From Isoetes taiwanensis (Eukaryota > Streptophyta > Lycopodiopsida > Isoetales > Isoetaceae): DNA of 64,000 nt. Of this stretch, positions 50,037 to 61,317 are shown piece by piece. Where the stretch lies: assembly GCA_021234155.1 (NCBI GenBank), contig JAJEKV010000003.1, forward strand, positions 26,580,233 to 26,644,232, given 5' to 3'. Numbering within the stretch: position 1 is the first letter of the stretch; each line of letters begins with the position of its first letter. The position numbers were made by a program, and so were the translations under genes. Below the pieces are notes generated by a model. That model was not told the origin of the DNA. It saw nothing but the letters and a program-made list of their open reading frames with translations, and made no database searches.

Positions 50037-50279
50037 AGCGGATAGTGAGGCGCTGGCGGCAAAGAGGATGGCAAAGGGGGCGCTAAAATGCACAAGGCAC
50101 AAGGGCGCAGGAGCAAGGTCCGGTCTGGTGGCGATGGCGGAGGGCGGCTCAGGCGGTTGGAGGCGCGGAAGCAAAAGCAAATGACAAGAAATGGTTTGTT
50201 AAACGGCCACTTAACTTTTAAAATTTCAAAATTTTTCTTATTAACTTCGAAATTTTATTATTATTAAAAAAATATACGG

Positions 50280-50490
50280 CGGAAATACGCGCCACATACG
50301 GTCGGGCGCCGATGGCATTATACGGGCTTCCACCTCGACTGGGCGTCGTCGAAAAGCAAGCGGCGCCCGAGTTGACCTGGCGGGCCCGCGTTGACTCGGG
50401 TCTGACGGGTCGGGCGCCGACAGCATTTCGGGCGCTTCGATCTTGACTGCAAAACGACAAAAAGCAAGCGGTGCCCGAGTTCATTTGTGG
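50280..50490. repeat. GGGCGCCGA inverted/tandem repeats in E2 leader
   Basis: Two tandem units of about 95 bp, each with GTCGGGCGCCGA near one end and AAGCAAGCGG(C/T)GCCCGAG near the other, so each can form a GC-rich hairpin. The corresponding left-copy region is 38770-38960. Confidence 0.6.
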
Positions 50491-50769
50491 GCCTGCCCTT
50501 GACCATTTTTCGCCTAGAGTTGACTGTTCTAGGGTAATTCAAGTACGCCCGATCCAATGGAACCATCATCTTCGTCATTTGAGCTACCCACTGACACCTG
50601 TTAGCCTCCAATCTTGGGCCCTCCACTTCAAAGCTACAATTTCTTAACTTAACCTAACACCAAGTCAAACAACAAAGAGAACTAACGACACATTGACTTA
50701 GCCTCCTCCTAACTACCATGCTACGAGTTAGTGTTTGGCCAGTGCTATGATTTCGAGCAGCGAAATCAC

Positions 50770-50785
50770 GGCTCTGATACCTGCT
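50770..50785 (-). promoter_or_regulatory. E2 right copy primer-binding site (altered)
   Basis: The plus strand GGCTCTGATACC is retained but the following bases differ from the left copy (CTGCTT instead of ACTG), again at a CTG-type site. Confidence 0.7.
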
Positions 50786-52415
50786 TGTGGACGCTCCCGA
50801 TATATATCGACCCTCGGGACGTATACATGCGGGGACTTTCCCCTCCCATGGCAATCATCTCACCATGAGCGGGGGCCCTCAGGTCTATTTCAGGCCATCT
50901 ATGAAATGAGGCCCCAAAGAAGGACACACGAAGGGGTCATTCGCCCACGCCTTCAATGGGACTCCTACGTCGCGGAAGCATGAATACAAGGGTTAGCACA
51001 CAGCATGAATATACATACATAACCACCACGAAGGTGGCGCATCCATCCAATATACCAACGGCGTAGAATATGCATCTAATCCTAAGAAAACACCCAAAAC
51101 CCAGGTTCTACCCCGGCTCAGACTCCAGTGGGGATCGGTGACGGCTGGGCCTCAAGAGATCAGCAGTCCGAGTCTTGGCATGGCGTTGGCGGCATAGAAC
51201 ATCGGCTAGGGTTGTCCACTCCATCTGCCCCTCCTGTGCACACTTTGCAGATGGGTCAATTCATGCTATGGCTTTGCTATAGCCTTCAGGAGACGCGGGT
51301 TCAAGGAATCACCCTTTGAGCCTACTCCGGGTTCATGGCTTTGGTCCGATGAGGCGGGTCGGAAGCGTCCCCTTCGGAATCACGGTGGTTCCATGGGTGA
51401 GCTAGAGAATACGTGCCGCATCGGCGACCCCCGCATCCGTGCAGACTTACTCACCCTAAATCTACTCAAAGTGCAAGGTGCTCCATACGGATCACACCTC
51501 TACACCCGGGGAGTGTCGGACCCATACCCGCCCCTCGTGACCGGCTATCGGGCCTAGCCCCCTATTGTAGGAGTCTCGGGGAGCCTTGTATGCTCATGCA
51601 AGACCCCACCCCTCATGTCACCTTGTGTTCCTTATGCGGTGCTAAGCCGGACCATAGCATCTAGGACCCGGTGGGTTCTTGTGCCTGAGCCGCAATTAAT
51701 GGGACTCACTGGGCGCTATCTAGGAGCATACTACAATACACTGGTTGAGAGGTCTCTACCCCGTAATCCCCCGTTTGAGTCAGATTAAACAAAGAACTAA
51801 CAATCCATCCTTTCGGAGTAAGAACCCGAATTGAATATATAAAGAGAACTTGCTTGTACAATCAAGGGTTAGTTCCTATGATTGAATCACAAAGAGAACA
51901 GAGAAAGCGGACACAACCAAGCGTTATCTAGAATCCACATAGCCACCTACACGATTACGTTTGGACTCATTTCCATGGGGCGCTTCCATCTTCTGAGAGT
52001 TGAGAATTCAGCTGCTGCTTCACAGGGACGACTGGTATGGTGGTTCTCTGCAGGTGTACGATGGCGCTCAGCTCCTGGCCTTCCTTGGTCGATTAGGAGG
52101 AGTCAATCCCAGGGATAGGGGTCAAGTTGGCATCCAAACTTGGCAACCCCCATGCTGCCCAATCGATTGGGGCAGGTGGCGCCTTCCCCAAACAGCAATT
52201 AGCCTAATTAAGTTATTAACTTTAATGTATTAAATTAGCATAGCTAATTTAATCCTTTTTAGCTAATTTAATCCTTTGTAAAAGTGACCCCCTAGGTTAC
52301 CATTAAGTTCACATACCCCCATAGTGGTGTACCTTTAGGGGGGTGACGTGCTTGTATTTGTACATGTCCCGTATAAATACGTGACGTAGACCATATAAAT
52401 ACGTAGAATGTCACA
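50786..52415 (-). repeat. E2 LTR3 (5' LTR of the array)
   Basis: About 1630 bp, ending GAATGTCACA. It shares the AGCTAATTTAATCC duplication with LTR2. Its left terminus reads TGTGGACG instead of TGTGACG. Confidence 0.9.
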
Positions 52416-52420
52416 ACCTT
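52416..52420. repeat. Target-site duplication of E2 (right)
   Basis: ACCTT, matching 19118-19122. Confidence 0.85.
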
Positions 52421-54044
52421 TGTGGATTCCAAAGCTCTGATTTAGGATGGATGGCAGAGATGCATCGAGAGCTTTGATGGCATCGATTTCTTCAAACTGG
52501 CCTGAGGGTCTGGTACGGTCTAACATTGGGGCCTCTATAGGCAGCTTCAACTTCGAAACGATTGTCTTGTGTTGGAATAACATCAAAAGGTATCCTAGCA
52601 TGAGGGGTGGGGGGAAATGTGCCCCCAAAGTAAGGGAATTCATCCAAGGGATCCTAGAATGTGGAATCAAGGCGACGGTTGAGATTCATCGTTGCAAAGG
52701 ATGCCATGATTTACTGGCCCAATCTGACACACGTCAAGCACGTCGCAACGAAGTAAACCAAACGGGGTCCATCGTGGACAAGTAAGGGAGTCTAGAAATT
52801 GTATTTGTTTGCTTCGGAATTCTTGAAACTGGGGTATGACTATTTTGGAGCATTATTTTTGCTAATGGAACTTATATCATTATGACCTTCAACATCACAT
52901 TGACGACTTTCTTTTGCTTCATGCAAATAAATCTTGACTATGTGCAATATGCAGCTTTCTTTGAATTCTAACATGTGGACATTTCTACCATATCAAGTAA
53001 ATTATGTCGCGTGCATAATCTATATCCTGATCCTCGGCCAATTTCTTTGTGCCTGCTTCGACCAAGCCTGACGCATCCTCAAGTTTTAAAAAAAATTTAA
53101 ACCACTTCGACTACTACATGTCGGCCCTAAAAGAAAATCCATTGTGGTACGATATTGGAGTAACACATTTGATGTTGATATTTCATGTTGTCAAATTAAG
53201 CTCTTTCAGGCTATCAAATGTCAAGATAACTGCATTGTCTGCGACTTGATTTGAAAAGATGAAATCGTTATGGCACGGGCTCGGGGGGCGATTCAGGAAC
53301 TTGGAGCATGAGCACCAAGCAAGCAGAGCTTTTTACTAGCCAGAATGGCTCTCCCTTTCGAAACTGTATGCTATGAAAATAAACCTTATGAACGTCCACC
53401 TTAACATTTAATTATTCTAACACTCATTATTCTTAAAGCTGATAACAGGATCGTGGAATTCCATCGTGAACCAGAAGGGACTGATCCAGAATTAGATCGG
53501 ATTGTCATGGATTAATTAAAAAGGGCAAAACAGTAGTCAATTTCGCCTTTGCCATAGAGTCTTTATATAAAGTCGAGATGTAGATTGTTAGAGATATCGA
53601 ATTTACTTGGAGAAGCTGTAAGTGAAAGTTGCGAATTAAAAACTATAATCTTTACCAGATTGAGAATTGAATCATTGGCCTATCCTTTGCCTCTTTCCTC
53701 ATATGATCATTCACATCTAAGAATTTCTATAATTTTGTCTAACCAGAAATCTAAATCTAAAGAGGATAGAACCGTTGTTCTATTAGAGTATCAGGATTTA
53801 GTTGAATCACGGAAAGTCTGCTTGCTCATGCTCTCAAGCCTGAACCTTGTTAGGTGCTAGAAGATCTAGTTCTGTGATTTACTTTAGTTATAATTGATAG
53901 AGTTGCTAAGTTTTTGCAGGAAAGGAGGACTATTCTTATCAATTGTATCAAATCCAAGTTTCAAACCTGTTGGGATCTGAGGACAAAGTCGATGAAATTT
54001 GCTAGATTAGATATATAAGCAAAGTTAACGCACATGAAGCACAA
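52421..54044. other. Unassigned sequence with relic character
   Basis: No gene recognised. The first 260 bp have Pro-rich minus-strand frames that may pair with those left of E2. The remainder is AT-rich; the part just before 54045 may be decayed gypsy sequence. Confidence 0.3.
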
Positions 54045-54664
54045 TATAGTCTGGATTTAATGATCCTAAACACTGAAAGGTTTTTCTCGTCTAAGGAGGC
54101 GAGAACAAACAAGAAACGTAAAACCTTCAAGTACTATAAGAAGAAGGGTAATCTTTTATATCGTAAAAATATGTTATGTGTTATAGATTCGTCGGCATTA
54201 AGGAAACTCATCCTCTATGATACATATAGCAGTCCAATAGTAGAACATGCTACCTTTGTAAAGACTTATTTTAAGGTAAGAACCATTTATTTTTGGTTAG
54301 AAATGAAGAAACATATTGTGAAATATATTAAGTGGTGCCAGCTTTGTAAACAAACAAAAGGTCGAGCAATTACACGTTCCACAATTGCTCCAATCTTTGG
54401 ATGTCCTAGTGGAAAGTCATTACCATGGATTTTATAGTGGGTCTTCCAAGAACTTCGCAAGAGCATGGTGACTTGATGGTGATGGTCTTCAAGCTTTCCA
54501 AGATTTAGAGAAATACTTATCAACTTAGGTTCAAAATGAATCTTAATAAGACTGACCCGGACTTTATAGAGCAATGCCAAGGGAGCATTATTAATGATGC
54601 AATCAACCTTGACTCCAACGGTGAGTGTGTCCTCCTCAGAGTAAGTAGATCTGGCAAGGATCAT
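54045..54664 (+). pseudogene. E3: gypsy integrase/chromodomain-tail fragment
   Basis: On the plus strand, KEARTNKKRKTFKYYKKKGN, SSALRKLILYDTYSSPIVEH and IKWCQLCKQTKG match the integrase zinc-binding region of E2. Then [11 protein letters not shown] and LMVMVFKLSK follow, and after an internal deletion a DPDFIEQCQGSIINDAIN tail. The histidine/cysteine pattern is kept, but stops and frameshifts interrupt it. It is the oldest-looking member of the lineage here and has the opposite orientation to E1 and E2. Confidence 0.85.
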
Positions 54665-55408
54665 TAAGGGGGTTGGTTACAACATGCATCATAGAAATTT
54701 GAAGGGGAAAGGTGGTGGTGGGGGACATGTAGGCATGTTAAGATGCATTTGTCTACGACTATTATAGGAACTATACCATTCCTTATATCGAGATGAATAG
54801 TAGTCCTAGGCATGTTCCCGTGGTTTCACCTATTATAAAGTGGATATGCCATGTGTGTTAATGAACTCGTCCATATACGCCTTATCTAGGGTTCCCAAAA
54901 ACCCTTTTCATATACATATTACACTAGATTGCCTCTAAAAATCCCCATTATTCTGTATGGATATGTATTATTTAAGTAAAAAAGACCAAACTCGACTAAC
55001 TCACATGTTATATACGGCCTATACTATGTGAAACCCTGGGGGGCATGTTAGGAATTCCTCTTTCAGTTAAGTTAATAGAGGGGAGTCGCTTCAAATACAA
55101 GTATTACATACTATTTTGGATACTTGTATCATCATAATTATGCAAGTAGCAGTTAGCTTCTTTTTTACAAGTTTCTCTATGGTCCATTGAGGACACTTGT
55201 ATGTCTATTGAACATGTTATAAATTATGAGTTTGTATCTTTTGTGTGAATGACTTCGAACGAAGCAATAATCATACCTGACCAATGTATCATTTTACATT
55301 TCGATAAAGTATCTTACATATTCTATAATTAATCTGTTTGATTAAGTTCTCCCTGTATCAAGAAGAAATTTAACCCGTCCTTCAATGCCAAGGACAACAA
55401 TAATCCAA
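54665..55408 (+). other. E3 3' untranslated region
   Basis: AT-rich sequence between the last pol remnant and the polypurine tract. No other feature was recognised. Confidence 0.45.
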
Positions 55409-55429
55409 GGGGGGTGGGGGTGGAGAGAA
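55409..55429 (+). promoter_or_regulatory. E3 polypurine tract
   Basis: A purine-only run broken by single Ts (GGGGTGGGGGTGGAGAGAA), directly followed by TGTGACAC. It resembles the E2 tract plus LTR start (GGAGGGGAGAA/TGTGACG). Confidence 0.7.
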
Positions 55430-55800
55430 TGTGACACTGCAGTACCTTGTATGCAGTTCGTACATATACATGATATGTCACCATGAATAATTAATAGCTA
55501 CACTAATTATTATGTTAATATTTAATAAGGGAAGGCTAGCTATATTAATTTACTTATTAGTTAAACCTAGCCGCTACCACTTGACACAAATCGGTTGACC
55601 AAGGGGAAGCTACTATTTGGAGGATGGAAATCATCCCCAAATTGCCCCAAATAGTTTTGGGGAAGCTTGAGGGAGGAGGAGTAGCCCCATACACCAAGAA
55701 GATGGAGACGCTTTGTGATAATGGTTCTAAACAAGAACCAGTTAGTAGATTAGATAGATTGAATTTGTAGACAGGAACTGACCCTTGTTTGGAGAGGTGG
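55430..55800 (+). repeat. Partial 3' LTR of E3
   Basis: Begins TGTGACAC after the polypurine tract. It contains ATATTAATTTACTTATTAGTT and AAACCTAG blocks reminiscent of the E2 U3. The far end was not located and the limit is approximate. Confidence 0.5.
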
Positions 55801-57569
55801 ATGTTAAATCTTATGTTGGTTCTTAGTTATCAGGTTATGAACGAATGTATGGTAACTCTTTGAAGTGGAAGCGTGATTATAACTATTTGTTCAAATATTT
55901 TTATTTTTATTTTTATTTATAGTTTTTCAAGGTTTGAATCCTGAGGAGCTTTTTGTGATGGAAGATTTTTTTTTTTTGCTTTTGGCTTTTGGCTTTGGGG
56001 TATTTGATGGAATTAATTTAGGCTTGTGTGTATTTTGTATGCTTGGTATTTTATATTCAGGGTTCCCATCTTGAGAGTGTTCTCATGCCACTTGGAATAT
56101 TCTAGATGGACAAAATTAGTGATAAAGGCATGGAAAGGGAAGTCGTAAAACCTACTATTGGTATTGTGTGTATATGGAGAGTCAACTGATGACCCATAAC
56201 CATAAAATAGTATTCTCATTCATTTCCAGAGCAAGATTTTACAATGATTGGGTCCTAGTCCAAATGAAGAATCCCTCGCCAGATTGTGCAGATCTACAAT
56301 GAGATGGACTCAAGAGTGGTACTAAGTTTTTTAGGCTTGCAGATAGATTCTTTGTTATGTCATGTTAGAAGATTTGGGTCTGAAATCAGATATCAAGATG
56401 ACTTAATTTGCAATTTCTGCCATAGACTAGTCCATTGGCAAATTCCTAGGCGCTTCACAGAATTTTCGGTTCAAAAAATAATTTTTTGGTTCACCTAAAA
56501 TGTAGCAGGATAGCCGATCAAAAAAGAGACGTATAAGGATTTTCCCCCATTCATTTTTATATAGGTAGGATTTTTTTCGGGTAAAAAAATAAGTTATAGG
56601 ATGTTTTTTATATGGTTAGTTAGTATGTTTTTTTTTATTTGGTTCTCTAATTGTATTTATGTATCCCTATGTGTAATAAATGGCCATGGCCAAATTCAAA
56701 ATTTTCGATTCCTTCATTTCCTTAACTAACAAGGATCTGATAATAGAAGTTTGATAATAGAAGTTTGGCACCAAGAGTGGGACGGTGAGGCAGGGATTCT
56801 TTTCTAGCTCTTTCTTGCTACTTCGTATGCCGGATTTTGCCATTGCGGGTTTGCGATTGCCATATCAAAATTGTTTCAGATGATCAAATTAGTACTAGCA
56901 TGCATACCGATTTAGAAGATCTTTCAAACGTGCTTATCGGCGGCATCCAAGCAGTCGTCTAATGTATTAGAGAATTGCGATGGGCCTTTTCTCAGAATGT
57001 TCTATACAACAGTGAGCTCGGCATCGGGGAACATTGTTTTGTGATCGATAGCAAGGAAGGTAGAAACCACTAATTCTTTGTTCTTTCTTCTCTACAGAAG
57101 CACATTATTGTATCAATGAATTGTAGCCGCCACATGATTTCATTCTATGAATCAGATTACATTGTCGAAATAATACTTTGTTCACCATCACTTGTTTATG
57201 TTATTTTTGCTGGAATTCAAAAAAATGTTATTGGAAATCAATTTTTCTTTGTAGGCTACAAATTGTTTGATATCCTTTTGTTTCTAAGATTTAAAGGAAA
57301 TTTTCCGAACCAAAATTTTATTAGTAGGATAAATCCCCTCCAAATCCGCACGTGCCTTGTTCATCCTAAGGGGAGAAGGAAATTTTCCTATTCATTTTAA
57401 ATACTTTGCCATACACTTGCGTTCACCTATGCCAAATTTGTAAGTTCACTACAAAACTGGTCAGCAAGCCCCCACTCTCTTAACAGGAACCTGTTATAAC
57501 CATCCTATGCAAAATTGGCAACAAAACTGATGGGCAGCCATCTCTTTTTGCAGGAACGTTGTCACACAT
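55801..57569. other. Unassigned sequence 3' of the SUVR-like gene
   Basis: Only short frames without recognisable similarity. Part of it (about 57400-57569) is probably the 3' UTR and downstream region of the SET-domain gene. Confidence 0.35.
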
Positions 57570-60141
57570 TTACAGACTTTGGTCTGCGCCAGATGACTTT
57601 TGACGACAGTATTGGCTCCCACAAAGACAGTGAAATGCTTGGATCGGATGCGTGGTATCTTGGAAGTCAAGGCCATAATCCCATGTCAGCTCCTCCTGAG
57701 CTTTCACAGAACGACTTGTAAAAAACGCAACCTAATTAAAAAAAAAACAGTGATTTCAAGTTTCAGTATAAACTGCCCTGTCTAGATCAAAACTCAACTA
57801 TGAACTGATACATGATAATAATGCCGATCTGGACTCTCGATCTCCACAGGCACATCAATCAGATTGGCTTCATAACACCTGCACATTTTGCTCAACTGAT
57901 TAAGGATAAGATAGATATGCATAATCTGCAAGAACACACCATTTTTGAACCGAACTCGACACAAAGTCAAGAAAATGATTACCTATGATTTATGAAGCGT
58001 GCAACATTTCCATAGAATGTTGCATCAAGGCACAGGGCTTCATCGTCATTCAAATTGCATTCAGAGGTCCAATCACCTTCCAACATTACTGGATATGTAT
58101 GTTTTCCAACCTGTTTTTTGTTTCTTTCATATAGCTCTGAGTTTGTGAGTATCTCACCTACATATTCACATACAAATGCTCCTTTTGGCAGGTCCACTAG
58201 GGTGCGGAGACCCCATCCTTTTCCTTCAGGTGTCCAGAATACCTACAACAAGCACACCGCATCAATAAACTAAAGGTGTTCAAAAAAAAAATATATAAAG
58301 TCACCTGTAATGGGTATCGTATTCCTCTCTGTACAATACGATTTCCACAATTACTACTACATCCACATTTATTCCAGCATTCTTTTATAAAGATCCTTAA
58401 TAAGTGGCCTTTGCATTTCTCAGGATGCTCTTCATTCTTTCCCCTTTCAATTGGACAAATACCTGAACAAAATGTTATATATTGTGGGTTATCCCATGAG
58501 CATTGACGTGCTATAGTCCTTTCAATGAATGAACTTTTTAGGCAGCCATTATCATATGCATACTCTCCAGTTTCTGCACATGCACATCCATGCCTTTCCT
58601 TTGTACAATCATCAGAGCAATTGGGACAGCAGTTAGTTTCCCCAATTCTAGCATGCGTGAAGTATACATACGCATCCTGATAGACAATGCTTTTTGCTAT
58701 GTAATAAAAATCAGGTAAATCGCTTGCAGAGCCTTCACATGGAATAGATGAATTTTCCATCCCTCGAGCAATGTCATGTAAGTCATGTTTCATCTTTCCC
58801 AACCCATTGGCAGAAGAATTACTGACATTGACATGTATTTCTTCTTCTGAAAAAACAGGAAAAAAAAATCAGAAATGCATGTACAAGTCTGCGCCACATA
58901 CAATGCCAGTCTTGTTACTATAAATATGTTGTTATTGTAAATATGCAATAACAGATTTGTATTTTTATGTAATATTTCTAAACTGTATCCAGCCATAAAG
59001 ATTGTGGGAAATGTGATCATTTGGAATATATCCATGAATAGAAGCATTTAGAAATAAGTATTAATTATTCATCAGACTGTCATATATCTTTATTAGTAAC
59101 ATTATGACTCCTGGGCAATATCTTCTAGGAGTTTCTGATTTTCCCTTCCATATGCCAATAAGCATCACATAGTCTTTTTTAAGGCATTGCGAGAAGCCCA
59201 GTAGAATCATGGATCTGGAAGTTAGCCTGCTAGTTTTGATGCTCAAGCATAAATGACATGCATACAGTGGAATCTCTGGCCCAACTCAATAAAATCTGCT
59301 GAAGGCAATAACAGCCAATAGACATCGTAGTCTATGAGGTTGCAAAAGCAATTTTGTTATTATGGCCATCTGAGACTATGGTCTCGTGTCATAAACTATA
59401 ATCTGACATTCCGGAAGTAACTTGGAGTATCAGGCATGCCATAAGCATCAATCAATATCTCTTAGTCCAGATTACAAGATGAAAGAAGGGGCAAGCACTA
59501 GGTTAGTTTAAGTTTTGAGGAATGGTACAATAAACCAATTTGAATAGTAATAAAAACAGAATCGAGGATATAATGAGAAGGTTCTCACCATTATCCTCTA
59601 CCAAGATGTAATTGCCATTAGGCCTGTCGTCGCTGGAATTTGCAATTATGGGAGCCTGATAGTTGCCAAGCTCCTGCAAAATCACTCAGATTCAAAAATA
59701 ACATGCATTGACTAATAGAAACCAACATACATACCATTGCTTCAAGTATCCGATCAGCAAACACTTGATAATTGTCGAGTTCCACCATTTCCCAATTATA
59801 GTCACACTCCTGCATAACAATAGAAAACAAACCATGACTATACGGTAACAGTATCATTTAGGTTCTGGAAAGCAAAAATCATGATCCTTATTTCCAGCTC
59901 AAATTCCATGCTCAAATACGAAAAACAATGGAGAAATATCCATGTATGCCAAAGTATCTGCGAAAGAAAATGGTAAATGTTAAACTGGGAAGCAAGAAAT
60001 GTGCTAGAATTAGGTAACCTGGAGAAGATTATCCAATGTTTGGGCGATAAAGGTCTGATCAAGAGGTAAGATTTGTTGCATTGCTGCCAGAGCTTGTTCT
60101 TTTTTCGCGCGGACTTGAGGATGAAAGCGACGCCTCTTCAT
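57570..60141 (-). CDS. SUVR4-like: SUVR4-like histone H3 lysine methyltransferase
   Basis: Seven exons join in frame with GT/AG borders: 60141-60019, 59809-59735, 59673-59589, 58846-58305, 58242-57983, 57878-57812 and 57731-57570, giving 437 aa. Exons 1-2 form a WIYLD-type N-terminal domain (LPLDQTFIAQTLDNLLQ, then YNWEMVELDNYQVFADRILE). Exon 4 has a Cys-rich pre-SET domain (CCPNCSDDC, CACAETGE, CSGICP, CWNKCGCSSNCGNR). Exons 5-7 carry the SET domain: GWGLRTLVDLPKGAFVCEYV, ARFINHRC (the NHxC signature), EELTWDYGLDF, and post-SET CxCGSQYCR. All catalytic signatures are present. The family methylates H3K9 and contributes to TE silencing; the WIYLD domain of Arabidopsis SUVR4 binds ubiquitin. 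It is rather short for the family. Confidence 0.92.
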
Positions 60142-60706
60142 TTGCAGGGATGAGGGAACGACGGAATGTCCTCGAGCGTGAAGAAGCTTGGGACGTAAGC
60201 TGGTTCCTACGTATATTTTTCAGATTTGATTCTATAATTTTCCCCCAAGCCTTTATAAAAATCTACCTTACTTTTTGGACGTGAAAAATGTTCTTTTTCT
60301 GTAGGAGTCTGCCCTAAAATGACTGGAGTCATTTATTACCTGACACGCATTTATTCATCACACACATCTAGAAATTTGCCCTAAAATGACTTAGGGGTCA
60401 TTTATTATCACAAAAGTGATTTATTCAATCGCCAAATCTCACATAGTCATTGGTAGTTAAGGTCCCCAGATACAGATATGGTAGATTTAAGGTACCCACC
60501 CACCATAAGACAAATAGTCATTGGTAGTTAAGGTCCCCAGATATGGTAGATTTAAGGTACCCACCCACCATAAGACCAATGTTACCAATCTTAAAACTAT
60601 AGCCTCATTTTATGATCATCTATCTCTAATTTAGATACTAACATGTCTTATAATATGGCTGTCCCATTTCATATAAGACATCATTTGTGACTCCCAAGCA
60701 AAAAAA
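60142..60706. other. Upstream region of the SUVR-like gene
   Basis: Probably contains its 5' UTR and promoter. A tandem duplication sits at 60443-60577 and the rest is AT-rich. Confidence 0.4.
60443..60577. repeat. 71-bp tandem duplication
   Basis: ATAGTCATTGGTAGTTAAGG ... CCACCCACCATAAGAC occurs at 60443 and again at 60514; the second copy lacks six bases. Confidence 0.85.
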
Positions 60707-60709
60707 TAA

Positions 60710-61043
60710 GATTGTTTTCACACTATAGGGTGTCTTATGTAAATGAGACATTAACAAATACTAGTGTGAAAACCATCACAAAATAAAACCACCTTTTATT
60801 TTGAATATGATTGGTCAATAGAATAAAATAGAATATAATAAGTGGTGTCTTATTTTATGGCGGGGGAAGTCCCCCGGTATAAAATAAGACTCCATTGCCC
60901 TTACCAAACCTATCCAAACCTACCCGAACCTAAATGAGACATGTCTTATATGGTTCTGTGTGAAAACCAGTTCTTCTTAAATGTTGACATGGACCAATAG
61001 TATGCCTTAAAATATAAGACACACTAGCTGTGTGAAAAGCCCC
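60710..61043. mobile_element. Harbinger/Tourist-like MITE
   Basis: 334 bp flanked by TAA on both sides. Imperfect inverted termini: TTTTCACACTATAGGGTGTC on the left, and ACACTAGCTGTGTGAAAAGC on the right. It has no coding potential. Its centre holds a perfect-looking hairpin (TTATTTTATGGCGGGGG / CCCCCGGTATAAAATAA). Confidence 0.65.
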
Positions 61044-61317
61044 TAACTTAGGCCCTTTTTCCACGGCAGTCTTATTTTATGGCTGTCACATAATTATAAG
61101 ACACCCTTTTGGGCTCCATGTCATACTTAAGACATGTCTTAAAAAAAACAGTTTTCCATTACATTATTATAAGACACGTCTTATTGATATAAGACGTGTC
61201 TTATATTCACACTTTTCCACTACACAAAAATAAGACATGTCTTATTATTAAAAACAATATTATAAGCAACAAATTGCTAAATTGAAAGCATAAAAACTGC
61301 TAAATTTCAATCGATTG

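Larger units (their letters stand above)
19123..52415 (-). mobile_element. E2: composite three-LTR Ty3/gypsy element
   Basis: Layout LTR1-internal-LTR2-internal-LTR3, all minus-strand, flanked by ACCTT on both sides. Each internal region follows the same order from its 5' end: PBS, ORF A (histone H3 fusion), ORF B, ORF C, gag-pol with chromodomain, polypurine tract. The single outer target duplication with a shared middle LTR suggests one insertion later expanded by LTR-LTR recombination, or insertion of an already recombined form. The left internal region additionally holds a Mutator-like transposon (21192-29845). The copies are very similar outside CAG/CTG-centred differences, implying recent origin. 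Confidence 0.9.

Noticed and set aside
58197-58290. Alternative C-terminus of the SET gene reading through the intron after the pre-SET exon
   Set aside because: A clean GT/AG intron restores the SET domain in frame; the read-through frame has no similarity.
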